Shown in pieces: positions 8,115-17,766 of a stretch of 64,000 bases of DNA. Location of the stretch: assembly GCA_035570055.1 (NCBI GenBank), contig DATMLM010000089.1, positions 109,758 to 173,757 on the forward strand, read 5' to 3'. The translations under genes were made by a program, and so were the position numbers. Numbering within the stretch: position 1 is the first letter of the stretch; each line of letters opens with the position of its first letter. The DNA comes from DASRDS01 sp035570055. Its GTDB lineage: Bacteria; Gemmatimonadota; Gemmatimonadetes; Gemmatimonadales; Gemmatimonadaceae. The notes below the pieces were generated by a model. That model saw only the letters and a list, made by a program, of their open reading frames with translations. It had not been told where the DNA came from and searched no databases.

Positions 8115-9623
8115 TCAAGGGACTCGGGTATAGCGCGTGATCACATCTCGCACGGCGTCGGTCGCCGTAAACTCCTCCATTTTCGGCGGAGCCTCCGCGC
8201 CGGCTTCGATCAGTGCCTGCGCAGCGCCCGCAAAATCGCCGGTGTCGCGATACCAGCCATTCTCCGACCCATAACACGCCCACCCCAGCGGCGTCATCGC
8301 GTACACCCCCTCGAACAAGTCCACCGTCGGACGATACCGCAGGATCTCTCGGACCATCGCCGCATTGCCATGGAATGCCGCCCAGTGGAGCGCGGCCCCT
8401 CCATGCGCACCGACGGAGTCGACAGGCCAGCCGGCGCCGAGCATGAGCCGCACGGCGTCGAGATTATTGTTCTCGGCCGCGTCGGCGAGCTTACGCTTGT
8501 CGGCGTCCGATAACGTCGCCACCAGATCGGGCTTCTGTTTCAGCAGCTCGCGAAACGCTGCCTCATCTCCGACCTCCGCGGCAATCGCGAACCGCAGGTC
8601 GCTCGGGCTCCGGTCCATGAGCAGCTGGTAGACGTCGGGATGCCCAAAGGACTTCGCGATGCTGTGCGCCGTCCGGTGGTGCCCGAGGACCCATATATAG
8701 ATGGTCCCGCCGGCCTCCGGGTTCTTCTTCGGGAACCAGCGCTCATCCACGCGCGTCCTGATCGACTCGGGATCAGCATCGAGGTGTTTCTTCACGAGCG
8801 CGATATCGCCGAGCGCCGAGGCCATCAGAATATCCGTTCGACACCCGCGGGCGACGAGATCGCGCGCAATGTCTTGGCGATCCGTCGCGAAGTGACGCGT
8901 CTGCGTGACGCGCAGCATGTACTGCGCCGGCGTGGACTCGTGATCGATATCCAACGCGTCGATATCGGCACCGTGCTCGAGAAGCAACCGGGCGATTTCC
9001 ATCGTCGACGCCATATGGAGCGCCGTTTGGCCATCGGGCCCGTGGAAATGAACGACCGATGGATTCTTGGCGATCATCGCCCGGAGCTCGTCGATCATGC
9101 CAAGCCGCGCCGCGGCCGGCGCCTCTACAATCGCGCCGCGCTCAATGAGGTACGGCGCGAACTCGACACTCGTCTGATCGAGCACATGGAACCCGCCGGC
9201 CCACCAGTGGCTCTTCTGGTTGATATCGGCGCCGAACTCCAAGAGCACGTCGACCATCGGTCCATTGGTCCGCATGACGACTTCGAGGAGCGCCGTCTGG
9301 CCGAACGAGCTGCCGGCGAATGGCTCGTTGATGCTCGCTCTCAGCGCCGGCGACGAAGCCAGAATCCGTCGCATAGCCGCCGGGTCATGCCGGACGATCG
9401 CGTCCATGAGGGCACGCGCGGGATCCGTGGCGATCGTGAGGGTCTCGACGTGATTCTTGAGGTCCGCCCACGTCGAGAACCCATACTCATGGGCGGTTTC
9501 GTGCTGCGCGTCGGATAGCTGCCGGCGCGTGTCGGGGTCCTGCTGTCGCCATTCGCGCAGCAGGGCTTTGGCTTGCTTCCGGAGATGCTCGAGGCTGGGC
9601 TGTGCGGGTAATTCGCGGGACAT
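8115..9623 (-). CDS. Ankyrin repeat protein
   Basis: 502 residues, cytoplasmic. The N-terminus (LEHLRKQAKALLREWRQQDP, ETAHEYGFSTWADLKNHV) is the helical cap often found ahead of bacterial ankyrin arrays. Ankyrin repeats follow: GQTALLEVVMR...VDVLLEFGADIN, GQTALHMASTMEIARLLLE with HGADIDALD, DLRFAIAAEVGDEAAFRELL, LHWAAFHGNAAMVREIL and TPLGWACYGSEN. It should bind a protein partner; none is evident from neighbours. The ATG at 9623 has a strong AGGAGGAG ribosome site. It runs toward padR with 11 bp between its stop and the PadR operator. Confidence 0.9.
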   Translation of the reverse strand: MSRELPAQPSLEHLRKQAKALLREWRQQDPDTRRQLSDAQHETAHEYGFSTWADLKNHVETLTIATDPARALMDAIVRHDPAAMRRILASSPALRASINEPFAGSSFGQTALLEVVMRTNGPMVDVLLEFGADINQKSHWWAGGFHVLDQTSVEFAPYLIERGAIVEAPAAARLGMIDELRAMIAKNPSVVHFHGPDGQTALHMASTMEIARLLLEHGADIDALDIDHESTPAQYMLRVTQTRHFATDRQDIARDLVARGCRTDILMASALGDIALVKKHLDADPESIRTRVDERWFPKKNPEAGGTIYIWVLGHHRTAHSIAKSFGHPDVYQLLMDRSPSDLRFAIAAEVGDEAAFRELLKQKPDLVATLSDADKRKLADAAENNNLDAVRLMLGAGWPVDSVGAHGGAALHWAAFHGNAAMVREILRYRPTVDLFEGVYAMTPLGWACYGSENGWYRDTGDFAGAAQALIEAGAEAPPKMEEFTATDAVRDVITRYTRVP

Positions 9624-9782
9624 AGCTCCTCCTTCCGTGGCGCCCGGTGTCCGCTATTTCGGGCAGAAGAGAGGATGCATTGGGCAATCGGTATGGCTCA
9701 GGTGGGATAATCCCTTTCCGCGGACGGGGTGCGACCTGGATCGCAACTGTACTATAACACATTTCGTCTGCTAAGTTGGCTC

Positions 9783-11399
9783 ATGGCTTATCGCGTGCTG
9801 CTCACCGACAACATCGACCCTGATGGCGTGGCCGTATTGACGGCCGAGCCCGAGCTCTCGGTCGACACCGTTCCGACGCTCTCGCGCGAGGATCTGATCG
9901 CGCGCATCGGCGTCTACGACGCCTTGGTGGCGCGGAGCGCGACACGCGTGTCTCGCGAGGTGCTCCGCGCCGGGTCACGGCTCGCGGTCGTGGGCCGCGC
10001 GGGCGCGGGTGTCGACAACATCGCGGTCGACGCGGCGACCGAAATGGGCATTGCGGTGATCAATGCCCCAGCCGGCAACACGGTCGCCGTGGCCGAGCTG
10101 TTCTTCGGGTCCGTTTTGAGCCTGTTGCGCCATATCCCGCAAGCCGACCGCTCGATTCGCGAGGGCCGTTGGGAGAAAACGCGCTTCCTGGGTCGCGAGC
10201 TGCGGGGGCGCACGCTCGGCATCATTGGCTTGGGTCGCATCGGCGGCGAGATCGCGACGCGCGCGCACGCATTCGGCATGACGGTGGTCGCCTACGACCC
10301 GTACGTTGGTGACCCGCGATTCCATGCGCTTCGCGTTCGTCGCGCGACGGTGCTCGACGACATGCTGGCCGAGTCGTCGGTTCTCTCCGTCCACACCCCG
10401 CTGGTCGAGAACGAAGGACTCCTCGGTGAGCGGGAGCTCTCACGCTTGCCGGTGGGCGCGATCGTCGCGAACCTCGCGCGCGGCGGCATTATTGACGAGA
10501 GCGCGCTGGCCGCGGCGCTCGTCGGCGATCATCTGGCCGGGGCGGTCCTCGATGTGTTCGGAACGGAGCCGCTGCCAGCCGATCACCCGCTGCGCGCGGC
10601 GCCGAACGTCGTGCTCACGCCGCACATCGGTGCGTCGACGATCGAAGCGCAGCGCTCCGTCGCGGTCGACGTGTGCCGCGCGGTGCGCGATGCGTTGTTG
10701 CACGGCGAGCTGTCGCGTTCGATCAACGCCGCGCTCGTCGAGGGGGTCAACGCCGCTGACGTCCGCCCCGCGCTTCTGCTCACGCGCCAACTCGCCGCCG
10801 TTGCTCAGGCATTGCTCGCGAGCCGCGAGGCGCGCGCGATCGACCGCGTCGAGGTGACACCGGGCGAGTCGCTCGCGGGTGCTCGCGATGCATTGCTCGC
10901 CGCCGCCGCGCACGGTGTGCTCGCTCCGGTGCTCTCGCACGAGCGGCTGAACCTGATCAACGCCCGCGCCCTCGCTGTGGCTCGCGGCATCGCGCTCTCG
11001 GCCACGGAAGGCGTACCGGCCGAGAACGGCGCGGCGGCGTATTCGCTCAGCGTCCGCGTATCGAGCGGCGCCGAGGAGATCACGGTGACTGGCTCGGCAC
11101 ATCCCGCGGCCGCGCCACGGATCACGCGCATCGGCGCGTTCCACGTCGACGTGTATCCTCGCGGCACACTCCTCATCTTGTCCAACCGCGACGTGCCAGG
11201 CGTCATCGGTCACGTCGGCACGGTCCTCGGCGCGGCGCACGTGAACATCGCCGAGTATCACCAGGCGCGCTTGGCCCAGGGCGGTGCGGCGCTGGCGGCG
11301 ATCACCGTCGACGGTCCGGTGGCCGACGGCGTCCGCTCGGCGTTGCTCGCGTTGCCGGAGGTGCATGCGGTGACGGTAGTCGAGCTGCCGGCTGAGTAG
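9783..11399 (+). CDS. serA: D-3-phosphoglycerate dehydrogenase
   Basis: 538 residues, first step of serine synthesis (3-phosphoglycerate to 3-phosphohydroxypyruvate, NAD-dependent). The length and layout are those of the long form. The substrate/NAD domains have GRAGAGVDNID-like sequence, the dinucleotide motif GLGRIG at residues 149-154, and the catalytic Arg233, Glu262 (TEPLP) and His281 (TPHIG). An intervening domain follows and then a C-terminal ACT domain (GTLLILSNRDVPGVIGHVG), a likely serine-feedback site. The start at ATG 9783 follows a TAAGTT box by 5 nt without a Shine-Dalgarno, which suggests a leaderless message. It is the first gene of a three-gene serine operon. Confidence 0.95.
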   Translation: MAYRVLLTDNIDPDGVAVLTAEPELSVDTVPTLSREDLIARIGVYDALVARSATRVSREVLRAGSRLAVVGRAGAGVDNIAVDAATEMGIAVINAPAGNTVAVAELFFGSVLSLLRHIPQADRSIREGRWEKTRFLGRELRGRTLGIIGLGRIGGEIATRAHAFGMTVVAYDPYVGDPRFHALRVRRATVLDDMLAESSVLSVHTPLVENEGLLGERELSRLPVGAIVANLARGGIIDESALAAALVGDHLAGAVLDVFGTEPLPADHPLRAAPNVVLTPHIGASTIEAQRSVAVDVCRAVRDALLHGELSRSINAALVEGVNAADVRPALLLTRQLAAVAQALLASREARAIDRVEVTPGESLAGARDALLAAAAHGVLAPVLSHERLNLINARALAVARGIALSATEGVPAENGAAAYSLSVRVSSGAEEITVTGSAHPAAAPRITRIGAFHVDVYPRGTLLILSNRDVPGVIGHVGTVLGAAHVNIAEYHQARLAQGGAALAAITVDGPVADGVRSALLALPEVHAVTVVELPAE

Positions 11400-11413
11400 C
11401 CGGGTCGCTGAGC

Positions 11414-12052
11414 TTGCGTTTCGCCTCGATCATTCTCGACGTGGACTCAACGTTGACGAGCGTCGAGGGGATCGCCTGGCTCGCGACCCGTCGAGGCCGT
11501 GAGGTCACCGATGCCGTCGACGCGATGACGAACGACGCGATGACCGGCGCCTTACCATTAGATGCCGTGTACGCGAAACGCCTATCGCTCGTGCGCCCGT
11601 CGCGCTCGGATCTCGCTGCCCTCGCCGGGGCCTACTCTACGGGTCTCGTGCCTGGCGCTCGTGACGCGATTCGCACGCTCCGCGCAGCGGGCGTGCACAT
11701 AGCGCTCGTCAGCGGCGGTATCCGCGAAGCAATCCTGCCCTTCGCCGCCGAGTTGGGTTTCCCCGCCGGAGATGTCCACGCAGTAGAGTTGCACTTCACA
11801 CCGGATGGCGCATTCGCCGGATTCGACGCCGCAACCCCGCTGGCCTGCGCCGGCGGCAAGCCTCGTGTCGCGCGCACACTCGGCCTGCGCGGCCCGGTGC
11901 TCGCGGTCGGCGATGGCAGCACCGACGCCGAGCTCAAGCCGTGCGTCGACGCTTTCGCCGCATTCACTGGTGTCGCCCGCCGGGAATCCGTCGTCGCCGT
12001 CGCTGATTACGTCATCACTCAATTCGCCGAGCTCCCCGCTCTCGTCCTATGA
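11414..12052 (+). CDS. serB: HAD-family phosphoserine phosphatase
   Basis: 212 residues. HAD motif I is LDVDST (Asp9 and Asp11), motif II VSGGI, and motif IV AVGDGSTDAELK, matching phosphoserine phosphatase and its close relatives. Starts at TTG 11414, 14 bp after serA, and its TGA overlaps the ATG of the aminotransferase gene (ATGA). Substrate specificity rests on context: it lies between a phosphoglycerate dehydrogenase and a class V aminotransferase, so it should catalyse the last step of the same pathway. Confidence 0.88.
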   Translation: MRFASIILDVDSTLTSVEGIAWLATRRGREVTDAVDAMTNDAMTGALPLDAVYAKRLSLVRPSRSDLAALAGAYSTGLVPGARDAIRTLRAAGVHIALVSGGIREAILPFAAELGFPAGDVHAVELHFTPDGAFAGFDAATPLACAGGKPRVARTLGLRGPVLAVGDGSTDAELKPCVDAFAAFTGVARRESVVAVADYVITQFAELPALVL

Positions 12053-13158
12053 CTTTCGGCACATTCTTCGTTCCGGGCCCAACCGAAGTCCGCCCTGAGA
12101 TCCTCCAGGCGATGACCCAGCCGATGATCTCCCACCGCGGCTCGGCGTTTCGCTCACTCTTCGAGCGCTGTCAGACGGGTCTCCGCACGGTCTTCTGCAC
12201 CAAACGCCCAGTCTTCATCGCGACGTGCTCGGCCACGGGCCTGATGGAAGCCGCGATCCGCAACGCGCCTACGGGCAGCGTACTCGCCTGCGTGAACGGC
12301 GCATTCTCCGATCGCTTCTCGCTGATCGCCGAGAAATGCGGCCGCGCGTCGGAGCGCTACGAGGTCCCGTGGGGCGAGGCCCACGATCCGGCCACAGTCG
12401 CCGCCCGCGTATCCGCCGGCCACCACGCGGTCGTCGCCGTCGTGCACTCCGAGACGTCCACGGGCGCCCTCAACGACGTCCGCGCGATCTCCGACGCCGC
12501 CCACCGCGCGGGCGCGGTCTGCGTGATCGACAGCGTCAGCGGAATCCGTGGCGCCGAGCTTCGGTTCGACGACTGGGGGCTCGACTTCGTCTTCACGGGT
12601 TCCCAAAAGGCGCTCGCACTCCCGCCGGGCCTCGCCTTCGGCGTCGCCACCGAGCGCTTCCTCTCCTCCGGCGACCGCACCGCCCGTGGCGCGTATTTCG
12701 ATCTCGCCGAGTTCGCGTCGGGGGCGGCGAAAGGCGAAGCTCCCAACACACCCGCGATCTCTCTCTATTACGCGCTTGCCGCGCAGCTCGAGTGCATTCT
12801 CGAAGAGGGCATGGAAGCCGCGTGGAAGCGACACGGCCTGATGGCGGCCATGACCCAGAACTGGACCCAGCGTTGCACGGTCCACGGCATTCCAATGAGC
12901 CCCTTTGCGGTGCTCGGCCATCGCTCGCCGACAGTGACCGCGATCAAGTTGCCCGACGGGGTCTCCGGTGAGGCCGTCGTGAAAGCCGTCTCCGCCGCCG
13001 GCTATACGCTGGGCGCCGGCTACGGAAAGCTCAAGGACACGACGATCCGGATCGGCCACATGGGCGACCACACGGCGGAGACGCTCGATCCCTGCCTCAC
13101 GGCCACCGCCGAGGCGATTCAAAAGCTGATCGGAAAGCGTAATCTGCCGTCCGTCTAA
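12049..13158 (+). CDS. serC: Class V aminotransferase, likely phosphoserine aminotransferase
   Basis: 369 residues, PLP-dependent fold type I. FFVPGPTEVRP at the N-terminus, CSATGLMEAAI, VHSETSTGALND and CVIDSVSGIRG are class V signatures; the PLP lysine is in FTGSQKALALPPG. The protein resembles the SPT/alanine-glyoxylate branch more than classical SerC. From operon position it most likely supplies the missing transamination of 3-phosphohydroxypyruvate, completing the serine pathway in one transcript. It could instead act on glyoxylate or serine-pyruvate; enzyme assay or phylogeny would decide. Overlaps the phosphatase stop by ATGA. Confidence 0.85.
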   Translation: MTFGTFFVPGPTEVRPEILQAMTQPMISHRGSAFRSLFERCQTGLRTVFCTKRPVFIATCSATGLMEAAIRNAPTGSVLACVNGAFSDRFSLIAEKCGRASERYEVPWGEAHDPATVAARVSAGHHAVVAVVHSETSTGALNDVRAISDAAHRAGAVCVIDSVSGIRGAELRFDDWGLDFVFTGSQKALALPPGLAFGVATERFLSSGDRTARGAYFDLAEFASGAAKGEAPNTPAISLYYALAAQLECILEEGMEAAWKRHGLMAAMTQNWTQRCTVHGIPMSPFAVLGHRSPTVTAIKLPDGVSGEAVVKAVSAAGYTLGAGYGKLKDTTIRIGHMGDHTAETLDPCLTATAEAIQKLIGKRNLPSV

Positions 13159-13164
13159 TGGGGC

Positions 13165-13740
13165 GTGACCCCACCTCTCGTCATTTCAGTCCTGCAAGCC
13201 CTCGATCTCGCGGCCGTGGTGACGGACGCCGCCGGCCGCGACATTCGAGAGACCGCGCGCCTCAGCCGGCTACTGGCGCAAGACGCGGACGGCTATGATG
13301 TGCGGGCCAGGCTGCTTCAGCTGGTACGCAAGCGGCTAACCCGAAACGGCGATACCGCTCCCGTCGCCGTCGAAACACGCCGAGGGACGTACACACTCTT
13401 GGCGGTGAAGTGGCCAGAGCCCGACGGCACTGTCGCGCTCGGCATCGGGCTCGCCACCGTGAGCGGGAATCTCGCGGTCGACCCCAGTGTCCGACAGCGG
13501 TTTGGACTTACCCCCCGCGAGAGCGACGTCGCGTCACGCCTCGCGGCCGGCGCGTCGAGTCGGGAAGTGGCTGAGAGTCTCGGCATGAGCGTGCACACCG
13601 CGCGGAGACATACGGAGCGCGTCCTGCAGAAATGCAATGTGCGGCGGAGGGCCGGGGTCGCCGCGGCGCTCTACGCGGCGTGGTTGCCGGAGCCAGTGGC
13701 TACGACGATACCTCGCTCGTCGCCAGCGATGCGTCCGTGA
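13165..13740 (+). CDS. LuxR-type helix-turn-helix regulator
   Basis: 191 residues from GTG 13165, 6 bp after the aminotransferase stop, so probably cotranscribed with the serine genes. The C-terminal GerE domain is unmistakable: FGLTPRESDVASRLAAGASS, then REVAESLGMSVHTARRHTER, then VLQKCNVRRRAGVAAAL. The N-terminal ~100 residues resemble a small PAS-like sensor (LAAVVTDAAGRDI, ARLLQLVRKRL) with no receiver aspartate, so it is not a response regulator. Ligand and targets are unknown. Confidence 0.87.
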   Translation: MTPPLVISVLQALDLAAVVTDAAGRDIRETARLSRLLAQDADGYDVRARLLQLVRKRLTRNGDTAPVAVETRRGTYTLLAVKWPEPDGTVALGIGLATVSGNLAVDPSVRQRFGLTPRESDVASRLAAGASSREVAESLGMSVHTARRHTERVLQKCNVRRRAGVAAALYAAWLPEPVATTIPRSSPAMRP

Positions 13741-14113
13741 GGTACGGAGTGATCTCACGAAACGCGCTGTCGCGCACGCCGATCGTCGTCACGCCATCGA
13801 GGTCCAGCACGCGTGTGTGGAGCCACAGGAATTGGTGGCCACCCGCGTAGCGGATCAGCGACCACGGAATCAAGAGCGGCGGGTGAAACAGCACGAGCGG
13901 GTGACTGTGGAGATAGAGTCCCGCCGAGGTGGGAATCATCACCGTACTGCGACTGCGCGCGACCTGGCCGGCAAGTCGCGGGCCGTCCGGTTGTGCACCG
14001 GCGCGGAAGCGCCGGGCGAGAGCGGACCATCCACTGGTATAGGCGACGATCGCGTTGCTCAAGAGCCAGAGGCCGAGCAACACGAGAGCGGCCCACCAGG
14101 GCGCGTGTAGCAT
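13700..14113 (-). CDS. Small membrane-anchored protein of unknown function
   Basis: 137 residues from ATG 14113; an upstream GTG at 14149 is possible. One N-terminal transmembrane helix (WWAALVLLGLWLLSNAIVAY) is followed by a soluble beta-rich domain with PRLAGQVARSRSTVMIPTSA and a LWLHTRVLDLDG stretch. No family recognised. ATG 14113 is preceded by TAGGTT with a 7-nt gap (14121-14126) and no ribosome site, which favours the shorter, leaderless start. The 3' end overlaps the LuxR gene by 41 bp. Confidence 0.65.
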   Translation of the reverse strand: MLHAPWWAALVLLGLWLLSNAIVAYTSGWSALARRFRAGAQPDGPRLAGQVARSRSTVMIPTSAGLYLHSHPLVLFHPPLLIPWSLIRYAGGHQFLWLHTRVLDLDGVTTIGVRDSAFREITPYLTDASLATSEVSS

Positions 14114-14152
14114 ATACGCAAACCTAGCAGAAAGACCCGGCGCGCTCACGGA

Positions 14153-15223
14153 CTAGGGGACAGACAGTCCCAAGTTTTTCAGCAGTGAACGAGCAAGCTC
14201 GCGCAGGTCGACGCTATCCATGTTGACGAGAACCACGACACCTGTCTCACGATCGGGATCGAGGACGACAAATGTGCTGGTTCCTTGCTGGCCGCCGGAG
14301 TGGCCAACGCAATGGACGCACGCGCTGTCGCCGACCCCCCAGCCGAGGCCATACCCGGTAACCGAGTCGCGCGTCGTGCGTTGCGCGGTCCACATCAGCG
14401 TGCGCGTCGAGCGTCGCATGAGCGCATCGTGCAAGAGCGCCGATTCGAACTTGGCCAGATCGGTAGCCGACGACAGCCAGCCTCCGCCCGGCACCTTGTA
14501 GCTCGCGTCCAGGAAATCCGCGTTTTGAACCTGTCCGGTCGAGTCTCTATGGTAGAAGCGCGTCCGATGGCGAATGATCGTAAACCGATCGTCGGCCTGC
14601 GTCTCGGTCATTCCTGCCGGCACAAACACATCTTCCCGCACCGCATCGACGTACGGGACGCCGGCCGCGCTGGCGATCGCGCATCCAACGAGCGTGTAGC
14701 CCATCGTCGAGTAGTTGAACCTCGTGCCCGGCTGGGCGACGAGCGTATCGGAGGCGAAGAACGCGATCCCGCCCGCGATCCCATCGGTGAAGTACTTCGT
14801 GTTTCCGCCCTCGAGATCCTCCGGGCCGGACTTGTAGTGGCGAATCCCGCCCAGGTGGCCGAGCAGCTCGCGCGTCGTGATGGGCCACGGTTTCTCGGGG
14901 AAGGTCGGGCAGTATCGCTGGATCGGCGCGTCGAGATCCAACTTCCCGCGCTCCCAGAGGACCATCGCCGCCGTCGCCGTAATTGGCTTGGAAACCGATC
15001 CGAGACGGAAGAGCGTGTGCGGTGTCACCGGGACGGCATTCTCGAGGTCCGCCATGCCGTAGCCCTTGGCCCAAGCCGGTTTACCGTGGACCACGGCCGC
15101 CACCGCGATACCCGGCGCGTGGCTCGTCGCCATGAACTTCGCGATCGCGCTGTCGACGCGCGCCGGTTGAGCCGACGCGACGCCGGAAAGCGCGAGGAAC
15201 GCCAGTACGGGGAGTCGTCGCAT
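14153..15223 (-). CDS. Serine hydrolase, beta-lactamase/DD-peptidase family (class C-like)
   Basis: 356 residues with a signal peptide (MRRLPVLAFLALSGVASAQ). The catalytic SxxK is in RLGSVSKPIT; the second motif is FNYSTMGYTLVG, with Tyr as general base (family YxN, here YST). The third motif region is VGHSGGQQG. Such proteins are periplasmic esterases, peptidases or beta-lactamase relatives; substrate is not predictable. It starts 10 bp after the Pnkp stop and is likely the last gene of the Hen1-Pnkp transcript, though a functional link to RNA repair is not evident because it is exported. Confidence 0.88.
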   Translation of the reverse strand: MRRLPVLAFLALSGVASAQPARVDSAIAKFMATSHAPGIAVAAVVHGKPAWAKGYGMADLENAVPVTPHTLFRLGSVSKPITATAAMVLWERGKLDLDAPIQRYCPTFPEKPWPITTRELLGHLGGIRHYKSGPEDLEGGNTKYFTDGIAGGIAFFASDTLVAQPGTRFNYSTMGYTLVGCAIASAAGVPYVDAVREDVFVPAGMTETQADDRFTIIRHRTRFYHRDSTGQVQNADFLDASYKVPGGGWLSSATDLAKFESALLHDALMRRSTRTLMWTAQRTTRDSVTGYGLGWGVGDSACVHCVGHSGGQQGTSTFVVLDPDRETGVVVLVNMDSVDLRELARSLLKNLGLSVP

Positions 15224-15233
15224 GGTCGACAAT

Positions 15234-17765
15234 CTATAGCCGCGGATCGATCGGCTCACTTTCCAGCGCCAATACCCCGAACACGCACTCGTGCACACGC
15301 CTGAGCGGCTCGCCCCGGACGAACCGCTCGAGCGCCTCGATGCCGAGCGCGAACTCGCGCAGCGCGAGGCCCCGCTTCGCGTTGACCGCGCGGGAACGCA
15401 GGCGGTCCAAGTTCGCCGGGAGCGTGTACTCCGGGCCGTAGATGATCCGGAGATACTCCCGACCGCGGCACTTGATCGCCGGCTGCGCCAGCCCGCGCGG
15501 GCCCTCGGCGACGAATCCCAGCGGTTTGACGACCATGCCCTCGCCACCCGCCGCTGTCAGCGTCTCCCACCACGCGGTCGCCTCGGCCTCGCTCGACGGG
15601 TCCGTCAAGTCGACACGACGGGAATTGGTTCGAAACATCACACCCGAGGCGTCGGCCGCGGCGATCTCTCCCACCTGTGCGAGATGCCACTCATGACTCT
15701 TATCGACGTGAACGGCCCCTTCGGTCGCCATGATATGAAACGGCGCCAAACGCAAATCAGCGATGCCCGCGACCGGCCAACAGTATCGCTGATACGCGTC
15801 GACGTATCGCTCCGCGAGCGAGGCGCGTTCCGCGAAGCGGGCGCGCAATGCGTGAACGTCGAGGCCGCGGGTGCTCGCGTCATCGAGTGCGCGAATCGCG
15901 ACCGGCAAGGCACTCGTGGCCGCGGCACCAACCGGTGCGTATTGCGTCCGGATGAGCTCCTGCGCCTTCGCGGACCACGGCATGAGCTCGCAGTCGAGGC
16001 ACACCCAGTCGGTGTCGAGCCGCGACCAAAATTCCGATCGAGCGAGCGACGTCCCCAACACGTCCAGGAGCGCGTGCTCGACTGAGCGATCGTCAAAGAA
16101 CGGCCGGCCGGTGCGCGTGTAGACGACGCCTAAGCCTTCGCCAACAACGCCGAACCGTCGCCGCGCGGCGTTCTCGTCGCGGCAGATCACGACGACCGCG
16201 CGCGAGCCCATGTGCTTTTCCTCGCACACGGCGGTCGGGAGACCCTGATGCCGAAAGTACGCGAAGGCTTCCGTCGGGTACTCCAGATAGTCCTCGCGCT
16301 TCGTGGTCTCCGACGGCGACATCGTCGGCGGCAGGTAGATGAGCCACTTCGGGTTCGCGGCGAACCGACTCATCACTTCGAGTGCCGCAGCCGCGTGTGC
16401 CTCCCGGATCGTGACACTCCGCGCCAGACGCGTCTGCACAATGCGCTTGCCCGTCACGTCGGCGAGGTCGAGCACGTCGTCGAGCTGCTGCTGACTCGTC
16501 AGCACCGGCGCCGCCAGGAACGGACGCGCCGGTTCGGCGTACGCCCTCTGTGCCGGAACAGTGACCAACTCTTTCTCTGGCCAGCGGAGCGCGGTCAACC
16601 GACCGCCGAACACGCAACCGGTGTCGATATTGATCGTCCCATTCACCCACTCAGGCTCAGGCACCGGCGTGTGTCCATAGACCACCGTCGCACGACCCCG
16701 GTACTCGGCCGCCCAGTTGTAGCGGATCGGGAGCCCGAACTCGTCAGTCTCGCCAGTCGTCTCGCCGTAGAGCGCGAACTCGCGCACGCGGCCGGACCCG
16801 CGCCCCTGCATCTCCGCTTTCATGCCGGCGTGCGCGACAACGAGCTTGCCCTCGTCGAGCACATAGTGGCTCACGAGGTCATCGAGGAACGTCGCCACCT
16901 GCTCACGAAACTCCGGCGCCTCACGATCCAGCTGCTCGACCGACTGCGCCAGGCCGTGCGTCAGCTGGACATCCTTGCCCCTCAGCTTGCGCACGAGCTT
17001 GAGGTCGTGGTTGCCGGGGACAGCGAGCGCCGAGCCCGACTCGACCATCTGCATGGCGATACGGAGCACGTCGGCCACTCGTGGGCCGCGGTCGACGAGA
17101 TCGCCGAGGAAGATGACCTTGCGGCCATCGGGATGGACCCGGTTCGGCCCATAGCCGAGCGTGCCGAGCAACGCCTCCAGCTCGTCACCGCAACCATGGA
17201 CATCGCCGATGATGTCAAACGGCCCATGGTCCGACTTGCGATTGTTCCACAGGGGTTCCCGATGGACCTCGACGGCGGCCACTTCGGCGGGCGTGTGCAT
17301 GACGTGCACATGCCGAAACCCCTCGCGCTGCAAATTCCGCATCGACCGATGCAGCTGACTGCGCTGCTGTGCGACGACATGCGGCCCGAACGAGCGATCG
17401 GGTCGCGCGCTGTTTCGCTCGTGGCACACGCGCGCGGGCATGTCGAGCACGATCGCGACCGGGAGGACATGGTACTGCTTCGCGAGCTCGACGAGTGGTT
17501 TCCGGGACTCCGGTTGCACGTTGGTCGCGTCGATGACCGTGAGCAACCCTTGCTCCAGTCGCTTGGCCGCAATGAAGTGCAAGACTTCGAATGCCGCCGC
17601 CGTGCTCGACTGATCATTCTCGTTGTTCGACACGAGCCCGCGGCACGCATCGGACGACAGGATCTCGTACGGGCCAAAATGCGTCTTCGCGAACGTCGAC
17701 TTGCCGCAGCCCGACGGGCCCATGAGAACGACCAGCGACAGGTCCGGGATCGTGAGGCGCGTCAA
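15234..17765 (-). CDS. pnkp: Polynucleotide kinase-phosphatase of the Pnkp/Hen1 RNA-repair system
   Basis: 843 residues from TTG 17765, one base after the Hen1 stop. Three modules in order. The kinase has the P-loop GPSGCGKS at residues 16-23. The binuclear metallophosphatase (about 184-400) has GDVHG at 187, GDLVDRG at 221, GNHD at 251 and HAG at 312. The C-terminal ligase-like adenylyltransferase has the nucleotidyl lysine in EKHMGSRA (Lys517). In bacterial systems such as Clostridium thermocellum, Pnkp heals 5'-OH and 2',3'-cyclic phosphate ends of RNA cut by ribotoxins and seals them with Hen1. An in-frame upstream extension to 17867 lies inside hen1 and is rejected. Confidence 0.95.
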   Translation of the reverse strand: MTRLTIPDLSLVVLMGPSGCGKSTFAKTHFGPYEILSSDACRGLVSNNENDQSSTAAAFEVLHFIAAKRLEQGLLTVIDATNVQPESRKPLVELAKQYHVLPVAIVLDMPARVCHERNSARPDRSFGPHVVAQQRSQLHRSMRNLQREGFRHVHVMHTPAEVAAVEVHREPLWNNRKSDHGPFDIIGDVHGCGDELEALLGTLGYGPNRVHPDGRKVIFLGDLVDRGPRVADVLRIAMQMVESGSALAVPGNHDLKLVRKLRGKDVQLTHGLAQSVEQLDREAPEFREQVATFLDDLVSHYVLDEGKLVVAHAGMKAEMQGRGSGRVREFALYGETTGETDEFGLPIRYNWAAEYRGRATVVYGHTPVPEPEWVNGTINIDTGCVFGGRLTALRWPEKELVTVPAQRAYAEPARPFLAAPVLTSQQQLDDVLDLADVTGKRIVQTRLARSVTIREAHAAAALEVMSRFAANPKWLIYLPPTMSPSETTKREDYLEYPTEAFAYFRHQGLPTAVCEEKHMGSRAVVVICRDENAARRRFGVVGEGLGVVYTRTGRPFFDDRSVEHALLDVLGTSLARSEFWSRLDTDWVCLDCELMPWSAKAQELIRTQYAPVGAAATSALPVAIRALDDASTRGLDVHALRARFAERASLAERYVDAYQRYCWPVAGIADLRLAPFHIMATEGAVHVDKSHEWHLAQVGEIAAADASGVMFRTNSRRVDLTDPSSEAEATAWWETLTAAGGEGMVVKPLGFVAEGPRGLAQPAIKCRGREYLRIIYGPEYTLPANLDRLRSRAVNAKRGLALREFALGIEALERFVRGEPLRRVHECVFGVLALESEPIDPRL

Positions 17766-17766
17766 C

